A model generated the notes under the pieces. That model had not been told where the DNA came from and searched no databases. It saw only the letters and a program-made list of their open reading frames with translations. A program made the translations under genes and the position numbers. From NCBI GenBank assembly GCA_039961675.1, contig JABRWC010000041.1, positions 1 through 63,040 on the forward strand: a DNA stretch of 63,040 nt. Reading direction: 5' to 3'. This stretch comes from JABRWC01 sp039961675 (GTDB lineage: Bacteria; Planctomycetota; Phycisphaerae; UBA1845; Fen-1342). This document shows, one piece after another, positions 15,998 to 25,017 of this stretch (position 1 is the stretch's first letter; every line of letters starts with the position of its first letter).

Positions 15998-16804
15998 CTA
16001 CGCGCGCTGAAGGACGACCAATGACCGGCCGACGGCTTTCTCGATCGGCCGCGGCAGGAGGTACGGGTCACGCAGCTCGAAGATTCCGACCAGGCCCAGC
16101 GCGTGCTCACGAGTCGCCCGCTGCACGAACTCGCCGGCGTCGAAGACGCGCAGCGCAAAGCGCTGCCGCCACTCGCCGGGCTGCGGGCCGCGCGCTTCGA
16201 AGACCCACTCGATTTCGACCGTGCGGCTGACGGGGTCGGGCGGCGTCGCCACGATCCACTGCACGTGAACCAGCGTCTCGCCGCGCGCCAGCATCCACGT
16301 CGCGGGTTTGCCCACCTTGCCGGCCTCGTCCGCGAAACCCAGTTCCAGATCGGCGATGAACACGCCGCCGGGATTGAGATGCGCGGCGGCGCAGCGCCAT
16401 AGTCCGGTGATGGAGGCGTCGTCGGTAGCGTGGCGGATCGTGTTCGCGGACGTGTACAGCAGGTCGAACCGTCGACCGAGTTCGAAGGTGGTCATGTCGC
16501 CGACGACGATCTCGGCGCCACTGCGCTGCGCGGCCAGCGCCGCCATCTCCGGGCTGAGTTCGAGTCCGGCCGCGTCGGGACACAGGGCCCGCAGCGCCGC
16601 CAGCAGGCGGCCCGTGCCGCAGCCGAGCTCCAGCGCGCTGCGCGGCTCGATCCCCGCTTCCCGCGCCAGCAGCAGCAGGCGCTGCACTTCCGGCAGAGGG
16701 TTCCAGCCGAAGGCGATGTCGTAGATTTCCGGCGAGATGGTGCAAGCGCCGGCGGCGGAGTCACTCCCGGAACGTGGCGCGGGCGTGTCCGCCGCCGGCG
16801 GCAA
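15998..16804 (-). CDS. class I SAM-dependent methyltransferase
   Basis: 268 aa. Motif I is ELGCGTGRLL (near residue 59), followed by ELSPEMAALA (SAM ribose acidic residue), GDMTTFEL, and a FDLLYTSANTIRHA segment. The C-terminal half resembles small-molecule methyltransferases. The start is TTG at 16804, supported by GCGGAGG seven bases upstream in the space after the dehydrogenase stop (13 bp gap), so it is co-transcribed with the PQQ-type gene. The methylated substrate cannot be predicted. Confidence 0.8.
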   Translation of the reverse strand: MPPAADTPAPRSGSDSAAGACTISPEIYDIAFGWNPLPEVQRLLLLAREAGIEPRSALELGCGTGRLLAALRALCPDAAGLELSPEMAALAAQRSGAEIVVGDMTTFELGRRFDLLYTSANTIRHATDDASITGLWRCAAAHLNPGGVFIADLELGFADEAGKVGKPATWMLARGETLVHVQWIVATPPDPVSRTVEIEWVFEARGPQPGEWRQRFALRVFDAGEFVQRATREHALGLVGIFELRDPYLLPRPIEKAVGRSLVVLQRA

Positions 16805-16817
16805 GGTCGGCCTCCGC

Positions 16818-18401
16818 TTAGCAGTTGAGGCCGTAGTTCGTGAGCAGGGCGCTCAGGTCCGCCAGGTCGACGTCGCCGTCGCCGTCGATGTCGCCGTCCG
16901 CGTAGGTCGCGCCGGAGGGCGTGCCGTAGTTGGTCAGCAGCGCAGACAGGTCGGCCAGCCCGACGGAGCCGTCGCCGTCGAGGTCGCCCAGGCACTCGCA
17001 TTCGTCAGGAATGCCGTTGCCGTTGATGTCGTCGCTGTCGCCGGCGGCAATGTCGCACTCGTCGAGCTTGCCGTTGTTGTTGCAGTCGTTGCCGGCGAGC
17101 TCGCACGTGTCGTCGATGGCGTTCGCGTTGCAGTCCTCGGCGGTCAGCGAAATGATCTTGAAGACCTCGCCGTTGCGGTCCGTGATGTACAGCTCGCCGT
17201 ACGCGTCCTCGCCGAAAGAAGTGATGTCCGTGATCGCGGTGGCGCCGGCAGGGTCGAGTTCGGTTGTACGGTCGGTGAACTCGGTAATGCCGGAGCCGGG
17301 CGAATAGCGGAACGACTTGATGTGGTCGCTGCAATAGTCCGCGAAGAAGTAAATGCCGTTCATGTCCGGCATCGCGCAGCCGCGGTAAACGTAGCCCCCG
17401 GTGATCGAACAACTGAAGCCATCCGTGCTGTGGCTGTACTCGTGAATGGGGCAGACCAGCAGGCCGCCGCCGCAGTTGATGTCGCACGTGCAGCCGGTCA
17501 GCCCCGTGCAGTGGTTGCCTTCCATGCAGCGCCAGCCGTAGTTCTCTCCGCCCGAGCTGCCGGCGGGCTGGAAGTCGATCTCCTCCCACGAACCCTGGCC
17601 GACATCGCCGATCCAGAGGTCGCCGGTCAGCCGGTCAAACGAGCAGCGCCAGGGGTTGCGAAGGCCGTAGGCCCAGATTTCGTCCAGCCCGGTGGTTGCG
17701 CCGTAGAAGGGGTTGTCCGGCGGGTTCGTGTACGGGGCAAGTGTGGAGCCGATCACGCCGTCGTCGTCGTCGTTGCCGGGGATGTCGTCCGCGCCGTCCA
17801 CGTCGATGCGCAGCATCTTGCCCAGATGGAGCGTCAAGTTCTGCGCGCGGTTTCCGGGGTCATTCGCGCTGCCGCCGTCGCCGGTCGAAATGTAGAGGTA
17901 GCCGTCCGGTCCAAACCCCAACCAGCCGCCGTTGTGATTGGAGAACGGCTGTGATATCGAGAGCACGGTCGTCGCCGAAGCGGCGTTGGCTGTGTTTGAG
18001 CTGGGCGGCGACGCCTGATAACGCACGACGCGCGTCGTCCCGCCGCTGTCCGTGTAGTTGATCCAGAAGTAGCCGTTGTCGTTATAGTTGGGGTGGAACG
18101 CCAGGCCCAGCAGTCCCTGTTCGTCGCCGGTCGAAACCGGGGAGACGGACAGAAACGGCGTCGTCAGCAGCGTGTTGGAAGGAAGTTGCAGCACTCGGAT
18201 CCGGCCGGTGGTGCCGCTGCGCTGCTCGACGATGAAGGCCCGCGACGTATCTCCAGGCGGCGCAGTGACATACAGCGGCAAGCTTAAGCCGCTCGCTACC
18301 CGGACTGTGGTCAATTGCGTCGTGCCGGCCAATGCGGCGGTTGCCGTCGATAGCGTTGCGAATGCAGTGACAATTCCCCTGCCCAGGCTCAATCGTCGCA
18401 C
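16818..18401 (-). CDS. secreted PQQ-type sugar (glucose/sorbosone) dehydrogenase with dockerin-like tail
   Basis: 527 aa. A signal peptide (GIVTAFATLSTATAALAG) precedes a six-bladed propeller of the soluble glucose/L-sorbosone dehydrogenase family: GLLGLAFHPNY, FSNHNGGWLGFGPDGYLYISTGDGG, GLRNPWRCSFD, IGDVGQGSWEEID. A cysteine-rich insert follows. The C-terminus carries calcium-type DxNxNG spacers and two dockerin-like repeats (LADLSALLTNYG). The GTG at 18401 is chosen because AAGGAG lies eight bases upstream and a promoter ends just before it; a TTG at 18449 falls inside that promoter's -10. The electron acceptor and sugar are unknown. The tail probably localises the enzyme, by an unknown partner. 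Confidence 0.85.
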   Translation of the reverse strand: MRRLSLGRGIVTAFATLSTATAALAGTTQLTTVRVASGLSLPLYVTAPPGDTSRAFIVEQRSGTTGRIRVLQLPSNTLLTTPFLSVSPVSTGDEQGLLGLAFHPNYNDNGYFWINYTDSGGTTRVVRYQASPPSSNTANAASATTVLSISQPFSNHNGGWLGFGPDGYLYISTGDGGSANDPGNRAQNLTLHLGKMLRIDVDGADDIPGNDDDDGVIGSTLAPYTNPPDNPFYGATTGLDEIWAYGLRNPWRCSFDRLTGDLWIGDVGQGSWEEIDFQPAGSSGGENYGWRCMEGNHCTGLTGCTCDINCGGGLLVCPIHEYSHSTDGFSCSITGGYVYRGCAMPDMNGIYFFADYCSDHIKSFRYSPGSGITEFTDRTTELDPAGATAITDITSFGEDAYGELYITDRNGEVFKIISLTAEDCNANAIDDTCELAGNDCNNNGKLDECDIAAGDSDDINGNGIPDECECLGDLDGDGSVGLADLSALLTNYGTPSGATYADGDIDGDGDVDLADLSALLTNYGLNC

Positions 18402-18448
18402 TGGCGAACTCCTTCTCGATAATGGCGCGCCCTGGAAACTGCTGGCCA

Positions 18449-18478
18449 AGTATAGCCGATCCGCCGCCCGAAACCCAA
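18449..18478 (-). promoter_or_regulatory. putative promoter of the PQQ-type dehydrogenase gene
   Basis: On the minus strand TTGGGT (18478-18473) and TATACT (18454-18449) are 18 bp apart. The leader would be about 40 nt to the GTG at 18401, and its position supports that start. Confidence 0.4.
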
Positions 18479-18563
18479 CGTCGAATTCGCTGCCCCGACG
18501 GGGCCGAGTGGATGATCCCGTCCCGCGGCGCTCGGCCGTCGCTCCGGGTAGAATCGCGCCGTC

Positions 18564-19160
18564 ATGAGAGAGGTTGCGATCGGGCCGGAACTGGTGGGAA
18601 TGCGTGTGCAGAGCGCCGCGCGTCCGGATTGGGGCGTCGGAACCGTGACGCGCGTTGAGCGAAGCTCAAGCGCGGGAGAGGCGGTCTTCCGGGTCTCGGT
18701 TCAGTTCAATCTGGGACTGAAGCACTTGCTGGTACCGCCCGCGCGGCTGATCGCACCGCAGCCGGAGCCGACGCGGCGGAACGGCTGGCTCGACTCGCTG
18801 GGATGCAACACGCTGGACGACCGGCTGCGCCGCCTGCCCGCGGATGCGCTGGAAGTGCTGGGTACGCCGGCGCAGAAGCTTGGGACGCTCGCGAAGTTGT
18901 ATCGCTGGAGCGACGATGCGACCGCCATCGCCAAGTGGGCGCGAGCACAGACCGGCGTCGGCGACCCGCTGTCGGTCTGGACGCGCGACGAGCTGGAAGT
19001 CGCGTTCCGCGACTTCGCCAACGAGCGTGACGCCGCGCTGCGCGCCGCGGCAGCGCGGATCAAGATGAGCGAGGGTCCCGAAGCGCTTCGTCGCGTGCTC
19101 GACGCGCTGCCGGAGGAAACCCGGCCCGCGGTCGATGCGGCGCTTTCGAGGATCGTCTGA
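18564..19160 (+). CDS. DUF3553 domain protein
   Basis: 198 aa, probably cytoplasmic. Residues 10-55 (VGMRVQSAARPDWGVGTVTRV ... VSVQF ... LLVPPARL) match the small beta-barrel DUF3553, also found at the C-terminus of UvrD/PcrA helicases. The remaining 140 residues are charged and helical without a recognisable family. A nucleic-acid or protein-docking role is possible but inferred. It stands alone between a leftward promoter and the prepilin-like gene. Confidence 0.6.
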   Translation: MREVAIGPELVGMRVQSAARPDWGVGTVTRVERSSSAGEAVFRVSVQFNLGLKHLLVPPARLIAPQPEPTRRNGWLDSLGCNTLDDRLRRLPADALEVLGTPAQKLGTLAKLYRWSDDATAIAKWARAQTGVGDPLSVWTRDELEVAFRDFANERDAALRAAAARIKMSEGPEALRRVLDALPEETRPAVDAALSRIV

Positions 19161-19256
19161 TCGCGCCGCTTATCAGACGGGCGTCGGGCCGCGCCTGGGA
19201 TTTTCCGCACGCAGAATGTACGCTGGTTTAGTCAGGCCAGGCTTTCGGAGAGACGG

Positions 19257-20192
19257 ATGCGTACGCTTTCGAATCGGCGCGGATTTACGCTGATCGAGCT
19301 GCTAGTCGTTGTTGCGATCATCGCGCTGCTCATCAGCATTCTCCTCCCGTCGCTGGCAGCGTCGCGGGCGCAGGCGCGAGCCGTGAAATGCCTGGCCAAT
19401 GCCCGCTCGCTCGGTCAGGGCATCGCGATTTACGCCACGGAGGAGCGCGGGCTGCTGGTTCCCGGACGGCTGCCGCGTGTGGACAACTGCAACTGGGCCG
19501 CGAACATTGCCGGCGGCCGGAAGTTCCGCCCCACGTTCCTGCCGATGATGAGCCTTCAGGTCAGCATTCCCGCGTTCGACGATCCGCACCCATGTCGCGG
19601 CGGCACGGACCGCTTCGGCGAGCCGAGCGACCAGCAGAACTACTCCAGCCCGCTCTACGTGTGTGCCGAGGCGTCGGAGTGGACCGACGAGCGCAACGGG
19701 TCGTACGGCTACAACTACCAGTTCCTCGGCAATTCGCGCCTGTCGGACGCATCCGACATGTTCTCGTTCAAGAATTGGCCGGTGTCGCTGGAGCGCGTGC
19801 TATACCCGTCGCGAACGGTGGCCTTCGCCGACTGCATCGGCACCGCCGCGACGTTCCCCAAGAACGAGCGACTGCCGTATGAGAACAACTCGCGCGAGGC
19901 GCGCGGTTTCGGTAACGAGGGCTTTAACCTGGACCCGCCCTGGGTGGACACGGTGGACGGCGAGATGGCGGGCTTCGACGACTCGCCGCAGGCCCGCACA
20001 GCCGTCGATCCGCGGCATCGTGAACGCGCCAACGTCATGTGGGTGGACGGGCACGGCGACTCGCGGACGGCGCGCGAGCTGGGATATGTCGAGAATCCGG
20101 ACGGCAGCATCGCGATGGAAGGCGACAACTCGCTCTGGACCGGCAGCGGATCGAACTTGCCCTGGACGCCGGCGTTTCGGCCGGGACAGTAG
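19257..20192 (+). CDS. prepilin-type protein with H-X9-DG motif (planctomycete type II pseudopilin family)
   Basis: 311 aa. The class III prepilin leader RRGFTLIELLVVVAIIALL at the N-terminus is cut after glycine and methylated in this family, followed by a hydrophobic helix. The C-terminal HRERANVMWVDG segment is the H-X9-DG motif that defines the large planctomycete group. Four cysteines in the globular part may form disulfides. Such proteins are assumed to be pseudopilins or cell-surface proteins, and genomes carry dozens. No secretion genes adjoin it. Confidence 0.9.
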   Translation: MRTLSNRRGFTLIELLVVVAIIALLISILLPSLAASRAQARAVKCLANARSLGQGIAIYATEERGLLVPGRLPRVDNCNWAANIAGGRKFRPTFLPMMSLQVSIPAFDDPHPCRGGTDRFGEPSDQQNYSSPLYVCAEASEWTDERNGSYGYNYQFLGNSRLSDASDMFSFKNWPVSLERVLYPSRTVAFADCIGTAATFPKNERLPYENNSREARGFGNEGFNLDPPWVDTVDGEMAGFDDSPQARTAVDPRHRERANVMWVDGHGDSRTARELGYVENPDGSIAMEGDNSLWTGSGSNLPWTPAFRPGQ

Positions 20193-20243
20193 CGACGGGT
20201 CGGGCCGACCGCCGTCTCCTCGCGAGTTCCGACAAGGTGCGCG

Positions 20244-20837
20244 TCACAGACCGTCCTGGATCAGCAATGTCATCACGGCGCCGCAGGTCAGCGGCACGGC
20301 GAGGTTGTCGTCGACGTGGTGCCGCCCGATGCTCAGCGGCAGCGCTTCGACGAGCGTCGCCGTCAGCGCGCCGAGCACCGCTGCAAGCGGGTGAGCCGGC
20401 AGCGACAGAATTCCCACGACGACTCCCGAGGCGAAGTGCGCCGCGCTGCCTTCGAGGCTCTTGCCCAGCAGCGGCGTGCGCCCGTAGCGCCGGCCGATCA
20501 GCGACGCCAGCGTGTCCGAAACGCTCATGATGAACAGCGCCACGATCGCCACGCGCTTCGGGAACAGCCAGATGCTCAGCACGCCCGCGAGCAGGACGTA
20601 CGTCGCCCCCGAGAGCCGGCGCGACTCCTCGCGGCGAAACAGGTTCCCCATCCGGCGATCGACCCAGCTCCTGACCTGCGCCGACCGCAGGCGGAGCAGG
20701 TCAAGCAGCAGCGCCGCCGCCAACAGCGGCGTCAGGATTGCCAGCGCCAGTTCGGTCGAGATGAACGCATAGATCGCCGGGATCAGCGCCGAACTCAGGT
20801 GGATGGTCTTCCGGCGGACTTCGTCGATGTAGCGCAT
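20244..20837 (-). CDS. DGK/SEC59/VTE5-type membrane kinase or CDP-alcohol enzyme
   Basis: 197 aa with about six membrane helices. RRKTIHLSSALIPAIYAF and LFIMSVSDTLASLIGRRYG-LLGKSLEGSAAHF match the family of dolichol/phytol/diacylglycerol kinases and related cytidylyltransferases. It starts six bases downstream of the DUF1571 gene on the same strand, so the two are probably co-transcribed. Likely substrate is a polyprenol or diacylglycerol; which one is unknown. Confidence 0.75.
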   Translation of the reverse strand: MRYIDEVRRKTIHLSSALIPAIYAFISTELALAILTPLLAAALLLDLLRLRSAQVRSWVDRRMGNLFRREESRRLSGATYVLLAGVLSIWLFPKRVAIVALFIMSVSDTLASLIGRRYGRTPLLGKSLEGSAAHFASGVVVGILSLPAHPLAAVLGALTATLVEALPLSIGRHHVDDNLAVPLTCGAVMTLLIQDGL

Positions 20838-20843
20838 CGTGGC

Positions 20844-21788
20844 TCACTGGACGCCGGCCGGCGCGACCCCGGCGGCGGCCGGCGCGTCCCCCGAAAAGGT
20901 GAGCGCCGCGCGTTCCGCCGCCAGCAGAAAATCTTCGTCGGTCAGCACGACATCCGCGTTGAGCTCGGTGTAGAAGTAGGCCGCGTCGAGCTCGCCGGAC
21001 AGAAACCGCGAATAATGCGCCACGGGCAGGTCGGTTACGGCATCGACGAACAACTCCTGCACCGGCGCTTCGTGCTGATCGGCCGGGTACGTGAGCCGCA
21101 GACGGTGGGCAGGCTGCGCCGTGACCGGCGCCGGCTCGATTCCCAGGTACTCGATCCGGTGCCGTCCACGCGCCCGCGCGATGCAATCCAACGTCTTGAC
21201 CATCAGGCGCTCGATGCCGAAGTCGGTCACCGGGTACTTCGTTTCACCCCAGATAACCGGTAGCTGCACCCCGACGCGCACGATCGGCGGCTTCAGGCCG
21301 AACAGGCCGACGCGCGGCGTGAAGCGCACGCGATCGTTCTGCTGGCCGGCCACGTACGTGGACTCTCCGTACTTGACGGCCGGGTCCGTCCACAGCAGCC
21401 GGATGCTGAACGGTTGCCGGCGATACCAGCAGAGTATCTCTTCCGGTTCTTGCAGCCGGCAAAACGGACCGAATCCGCGCCGTTCCTGGCGGATCAGCTT
21501 CAGCGTGTATTGCTCCAGCCGCCGCGTGTTCTCGGTGACCAGGCGTATGTACGCCAGCGGGTCGCGCTCGGCCAGCGGACGGGCGGGGCTCGACGCGGGA
21601 GCGGCCGGCTCGGTCGTCGCCGACTCCAGTCCGCCGTGAGCACCCGGGGCGGAGGTTCGGCCCGCGCAGCCCGGCAGCAACAGGAACAGGCACGCCGTCA
21701 GCACGCACGACCGGGCGGAAGGCGTTGCAAAGTTCCGCCGGACGCCGGCCGCTCCGGGCGCCGCTGGTTCGGGTCGCGGTTGGATCAT
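20844..21788 (-). CDS. DUF1571 lipoprotein
   Basis: 314 aa. A lipobox-like signal (ACLFLLLPGC, residues about 31-40) is followed by a low-complexity linker. From about residue 75 comes a globular domain: RLEQYTLKLIRQERR, EEILCWYRRQPFSIRLLW, VQELFVDAVTDLPVAHYSRF. This pattern fits DUF1571, common in planctomycetes and related in fold to LolA/outer-membrane lipoprotein carriers. The ATG at 21788 is preferred to a GTG nine codons upstream; neither has a clear ribosome site. A role in lipid or lipoprotein transfer is possible by analogy only. Confidence 0.75.
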   Translation of the reverse strand: MIQPRPEPAAPGAAGVRRNFATPSARSCVLTACLFLLLPGCAGRTSAPGAHGGLESATTEPAAPASSPARPLAERDPLAYIRLVTENTRRLEQYTLKLIRQERRGFGPFCRLQEPEEILCWYRRQPFSIRLLWTDPAVKYGESTYVAGQQNDRVRFTPRVGLFGLKPPIVRVGVQLPVIWGETKYPVTDFGIERLMVKTLDCIARARGRHRIEYLGIEPAPVTAQPAHRLRLTYPADQHEAPVQELFVDAVTDLPVAHYSRFLSGELDAAYFYTELNADVVLTDEDFLLAAERAALTFSGDAPAAAGVAPAGVQ

Positions 21789-21943
21789 ACGCTCGCGTGG
21801 TTCGCCGGCGCGCACCCAGCGCCGACGTCGACGCCGCGGCCGCGATCAAACGCGGAATTGTATCCGCATCCCGCGGGCCGGTGAACGGGCGCCGGGGAGT
21901 CTGAAACGCGAGCGCTTCGATGGAGCGCCCCCCGCCCACCGGC

Positions 21944-23665
21944 TCAGCCCGGTTGCATTTCAATCCACTGCCGCACGGCGTGTGTCAGGTCGCGCTGGTA
22001 CTCGAGCGAACGGTCGCCGTGCACGCCGACGTCGAGCGGCATGAGCCGCTCGTCCGGCCCGCGCGCCTCGACGCTCGAGCGCCGCCGGTCGTCCGAGCGC
22101 AGGCGGAGGCAGCCGGCCTCGGGCGTCGGCCCGAGCGTCTCCGCCGAGTCGTAGTGCACGGCGTATCGCAGGCCCTCGGCGGTGTCGAACTGCCAGACGA
22201 GCGTCGAGTCGCAGAGATGGCGCACAGCCCACGGCGTGCGCTCGGCGACCTCGCGCGCGAAGCTCTTCATCAGGATCATCATCGGCTCAGGCGGAACGCC
22301 GTCGTGCACGGCGCAGCGGTCGATGCGGCCGCTGCGCAACACCAGCCTGCGGCGCGCGGCGGCAGGCTGAAGCGCTACGCCGAGGTGCGCGAGGCGCGTC
22401 GGGCCGCTGGCCCAGCGTACCGGCCGCAGCAGGCGATAGCGTCGCGAAAGGTCCGCGATGTCCCGCAGCACGACCTGCGCGTCGTCCCAGCGGTTCCAGT
22501 ACTGCACGCAGTCTTCCAGCGGCAGCGCCAGGTGCATTCGGAGCAGGTGCGCCGCAAGGCGCGGAGCGAGCGCCGGTCCGAAGACGCCTGCGGCCAGCCA
22601 GGGCACGTCGCTGACGATCAACTCGCCGGCGCCAATGGCGCGGATTGCGGCCAGCACGTCGCCGCTGCGCGCCGCGGACGGCGTCTCGCTGGTCAACAGC
22701 TCCGCGAAGTCCGTGCTGTGGGCGTAGGCGCGCCAGGCGCGTCCGGCGGGCAGGGCGCGCGCCACGAACCGGCCGGCGGCGATCACCCCGAACGGCAGCA
22801 CGTCCATCAGCGCGAAGCCGCGCGTGGGCACGTCCGCGTACTGAACGCGCGCCGACATGATCTCGTGTGCGGCGCGGGTCGTCCGGACCTCGACGTCGAG
22901 CGCGCCGGCCCGGCGTGCCAGCGACGCAAACGTGTCCAGGTCCAGGATCATCAGACAGGCGCCGGCCACCAGCTCGACGTCCTTGAGCCGGAGATCGAGC
23001 GGCTCCACCCATCGCGGATCGATCGCGCACGCCGAGCCGAGGACCGTCGCGGCCAGTTTGCGCAAGGACCGCGGCTGTCGTACCCACTCGACGCGCACGT
23101 CGCGAAGCTCGTCCGCCAGAGGTTCGAGCGACGCTGGCAGCACCACGCGCTCGATGGGGAACGGCGGCCTGTAAGTATCCCAGCGGGGCGTGTTGGCAAG
23201 CGGGTGGCACTTGGGATCGCGCTCGGCGACGGGGTGCATGTCCACTTTGCGGAGCTGCGGGGCCGACCCGGCTTCGAGCGAAACGCGAACGTGCGTGGCG
23301 CCGTGCGGCGCCTGGAACCAGCCGAGCAGCTCGCGCGCACCGGATCGCCCGGGCGACGGCGTCAGCAACAGCTCTTGTGCGCGCAACGGTTTCGATTCGT
23401 GCAGGAAGTCGAGCATCAGGCGCCGCGGCGATTCAGGCTCCGGCTCGGCGTCCGCAGCGCGCACGACGTACCATTGTTCCTGCCGGCAGCGGACCGGTGC
23501 TGCGGCCGGGTGCGGCCGTCCGTTCCAGCGCCAGCGGCGCACGCGACGCGCGCTTGCGTGCAGACCTCCGGCTGGACCGGCGGGCGACGGTTGTGCGGAA
23601 GACACTTGCGGCTCGCTTTGCGCGGTTCGCCGTCCGCGGCGCAAGGGCCGCGGCGGGCCGGTCAT
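21944..23665 (-). CDS. hypothetical 573-aa protein, no recognised family
   Basis: I do not recognise this gene. Coding character is convincing through most of its length (third-position GC, no shadows of equal quality). The first 60 residues are arginine- and proline-rich and may not be translated, so the real start could be further in. The mid part has hydrophobic strands (LVAGACLMILDLDTFASLA, FGVIAAGRFVARALP) and a run of aromatic residues, but no membrane helix or catalytic motif I can name. It lies downstream of the nuo genes on the same strand with a 220-bp gap holding repeats, so it may be its own transcript. Confidence 0.6.
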   Translation of the reverse strand: MTGPPRPLRRGRRTAQSEPQVSSAQPSPAGPAGGLHASARRVRRWRWNGRPHPAAAPVRCRQEQWYVVRAADAEPEPESPRRLMLDFLHESKPLRAQELLLTPSPGRSGARELLGWFQAPHGATHVRVSLEAGSAPQLRKVDMHPVAERDPKCHPLANTPRWDTYRPPFPIERVVLPASLEPLADELRDVRVEWVRQPRSLRKLAATVLGSACAIDPRWVEPLDLRLKDVELVAGACLMILDLDTFASLARRAGALDVEVRTTRAAHEIMSARVQYADVPTRGFALMDVLPFGVIAAGRFVARALPAGRAWRAYAHSTDFAELLTSETPSAARSGDVLAAIRAIGAGELIVSDVPWLAAGVFGPALAPRLAAHLLRMHLALPLEDCVQYWNRWDDAQVVLRDIADLSRRYRLLRPVRWASGPTRLAHLGVALQPAAARRRLVLRSGRIDRCAVHDGVPPEPMMILMKSFAREVAERTPWAVRHLCDSTLVWQFDTAEGLRYAVHYDSAETLGPTPEAGCLRLRSDDRRRSSVEARGPDERLMPLDVGVHGDRSLEYQRDLTHAVRQWIEMQPG

Positions 23666-23739
23666 TATCCCGCCGCGCTGCCGCGCGCCAACCGCCGTGC
23701 CCGTTTCGCGGAGCGAGCCCGCTTGAAGATCGCGTTACA

Positions 23740-23803
23740 AATTGCGAGGAACGAATTCGGGCGCATCCACCCGCGTTTCGCGCAATTCGTTCTTCGCGAT
23801 TCG
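23740..23803. repeat. imperfect inverted repeat downstream of nuoC
   Basis: Arms of about 25 bases (23740-23764 and 23779-23803) pair with few mismatches around a 14-base loop; both contain GAACGAATT. It follows the nuoC stop and could serve as a transcript end or be a dispersed element. There is no U-tract. Confidence 0.6.
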
Positions 23804-23835
23804 TCATGCGAACTTCATTCGGCCGCCATCCCGGC

Positions 23836-23862
23836 CGAGCCGCGATCGTGAGGGGAGCGTCG
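23836..23862. repeat. dispersed repeat, GAGCCGCGACCGTGAGGGAGCGG family
   Basis: A copy of the family also seen near 27994-28017 and 30424-30448. It sits between nuoC and the hypothetical gene downstream. In valS the same unit is translated as SLTVAA on the opposite strand. Confidence 0.65.
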
Positions 23863-23886
23863 GCGCCCCGCCGGCATCCCGGCCGA

Positions 23887-24423
23887 TCAGTGCTGCGGGC
23901 GCGTCTGGCCGAATTCTGTGACCGCGGGAATGCCGTGGTATTCGAGGGGGAATTCGTAATCTTTCCGAAGCGGGTGCCCGGACCAGTCCTCGCAGCACAG
24001 AATCCGCCGCAGGTCCGGGTGGCCGTCGAACACGATGCCCAAGAGGTCGTACGCCTCGCGTTCATGCCACTCCGCTGCCGGCCAGACGTCCGCGACGGAC
24101 GGGATGCGCGGGTTGTCGCGCGGGACGCGGACCTTGATCGCGATCTCGCTGCGCGCGGTCCAGTTTGCCTCCGGCGTCCGTCCCGACTGCGTTGAATGCA
24201 GGTCATAGACCGCCGTCAGCAGGCCGTCCTCGATGTCGTCCACGCCCGTCAGGCAGCGCAGCCAGTCGAACCGCAGCAGCTCGTCGTCACGCAGGAATAG
24301 CGCCACCTCGCGCCAGCGCTCTGGCCTCACGACGGCGTGCGGATGCGGCCCCGCGGCGTCGGTGGCCACGATCGCGTCCGCGAAGCGCTCACCGATGCGG
24401 CTCAGCACGGCTTCCGGCGACAT
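23887..24423 (-). CDS. nuoC: NADH-quinone oxidoreductase subunit C
   Basis: 178 aa, a soluble subunit of the peripheral arm of complex I. The family signature is near the C-terminus: AEWHEREAYDLLGIVFDGHPDLRRILCCEDW, then GHPLRKDYEF. It is last in a visible nuoI-nuoA-nuoB-nuoC order; the expected nuoD does not follow. It starts 51 bp after nuoB. Length is normal for a stand-alone NuoC. Confidence 0.9.
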   Translation of the reverse strand: MSPEAVLSRIGERFADAIVATDAAGPHPHAVVRPERWREVALFLRDDELLRFDWLRCLTGVDDIEDGLLTAVYDLHSTQSGRTPEANWTARSEIAIKVRVPRDNPRIPSVADVWPAAEWHEREAYDLLGIVFDGHPDLRRILCCEDWSGHPLRKDYEFPLEYHGIPAVTEFGQTRPQH

Positions 24424-24474
24424 GGCGTTTTGATCCTCTGATCGAGTCGGCCGCGCCGACGGGCGCGTACCGGG

Positions 24475-24984
24475 TCACACATCGGCCGCCGCCAGCTCCG
24501 GCGTCCGCGCCAGCGTCTGGTTGCGAATCTTGTCCTGGAGCCGCATCAGGCCTTCCAGCAACGCCTCCGGCCGCGGCGGACAGCCGGGGACGTAGATGTC
24601 TACGGGGACGACCAGGTCGATGCCTTTCACCACGTGGTAGCCGTGCTTGAAATACGGACCGCCGCCGACGGTGCACGCGCCCATGGCCATGACGTACTTT
24701 GGCTCCGGCATCTGGTTGTAGAGCCGGCGGACGCGCTCCGCCATCTTGTAGGTGACGGTGCCGGCGACGATCATCAGGTCGGCCTGGCGCGGCGTGGCGC
24801 GGAAGGCGCCGGCGCCGAAGCGGTCGAAATCGAAGCGGCTGGCGCCGGTGGCCATCATCTCGATCGCGCAGCAGGCGATGCCGAAGGTGAGCGGCCAGAT
24901 GCTGCTGGCGCGGGCCCAGTTCAGCGCCCAGTCGAGGCTGGTGATGATCAGCCCATCCTCGAAGCGGTTTTCCACCCAACTCAT
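24475..24984 (-). CDS. nuoB: NADH-quinone oxidoreductase subunit B
   Basis: 169 aa, carrying the N2 4Fe-4S cluster next to the quinone site. Cluster residues are visible: the CC pair in FGIACCAIEMM, C in MGACTVGGG, and C in VPGCPPRPEALLEGL. The ATG at 24984 (MSWVENRFEDG) is chosen because homology starts there; the frame continues upstream only through the repeat block. Between nuoA and nuoB lies a 119-bp repeat. Confidence 0.95.
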   Translation of the reverse strand: MSWVENRFEDGLIITSLDWALNWARASSIWPLTFGIACCAIEMMATGASRFDFDRFGAGAFRATPRQADLMIVAGTVTYKMAERVRRLYNQMPEPKYVMAMGACTVGGGPYFKHGYHVVKGIDLVVPVDIYVPGCPPRPEALLEGLMRLQDKIRNQTLARTPELAAADV

Positions 24985-25017
24985 GTCAGCGCTCCGTGCG
25001 CGATGCAGCGAGTTCCG

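Noticed and set aside
18402..18449. TTG start for the PQQ-type dehydrogenase at 18449
   Set aside because: It falls in the -10 box and lacks a ribosome site; the GTG at 18401 has AAGGAG and a proper signal peptide.
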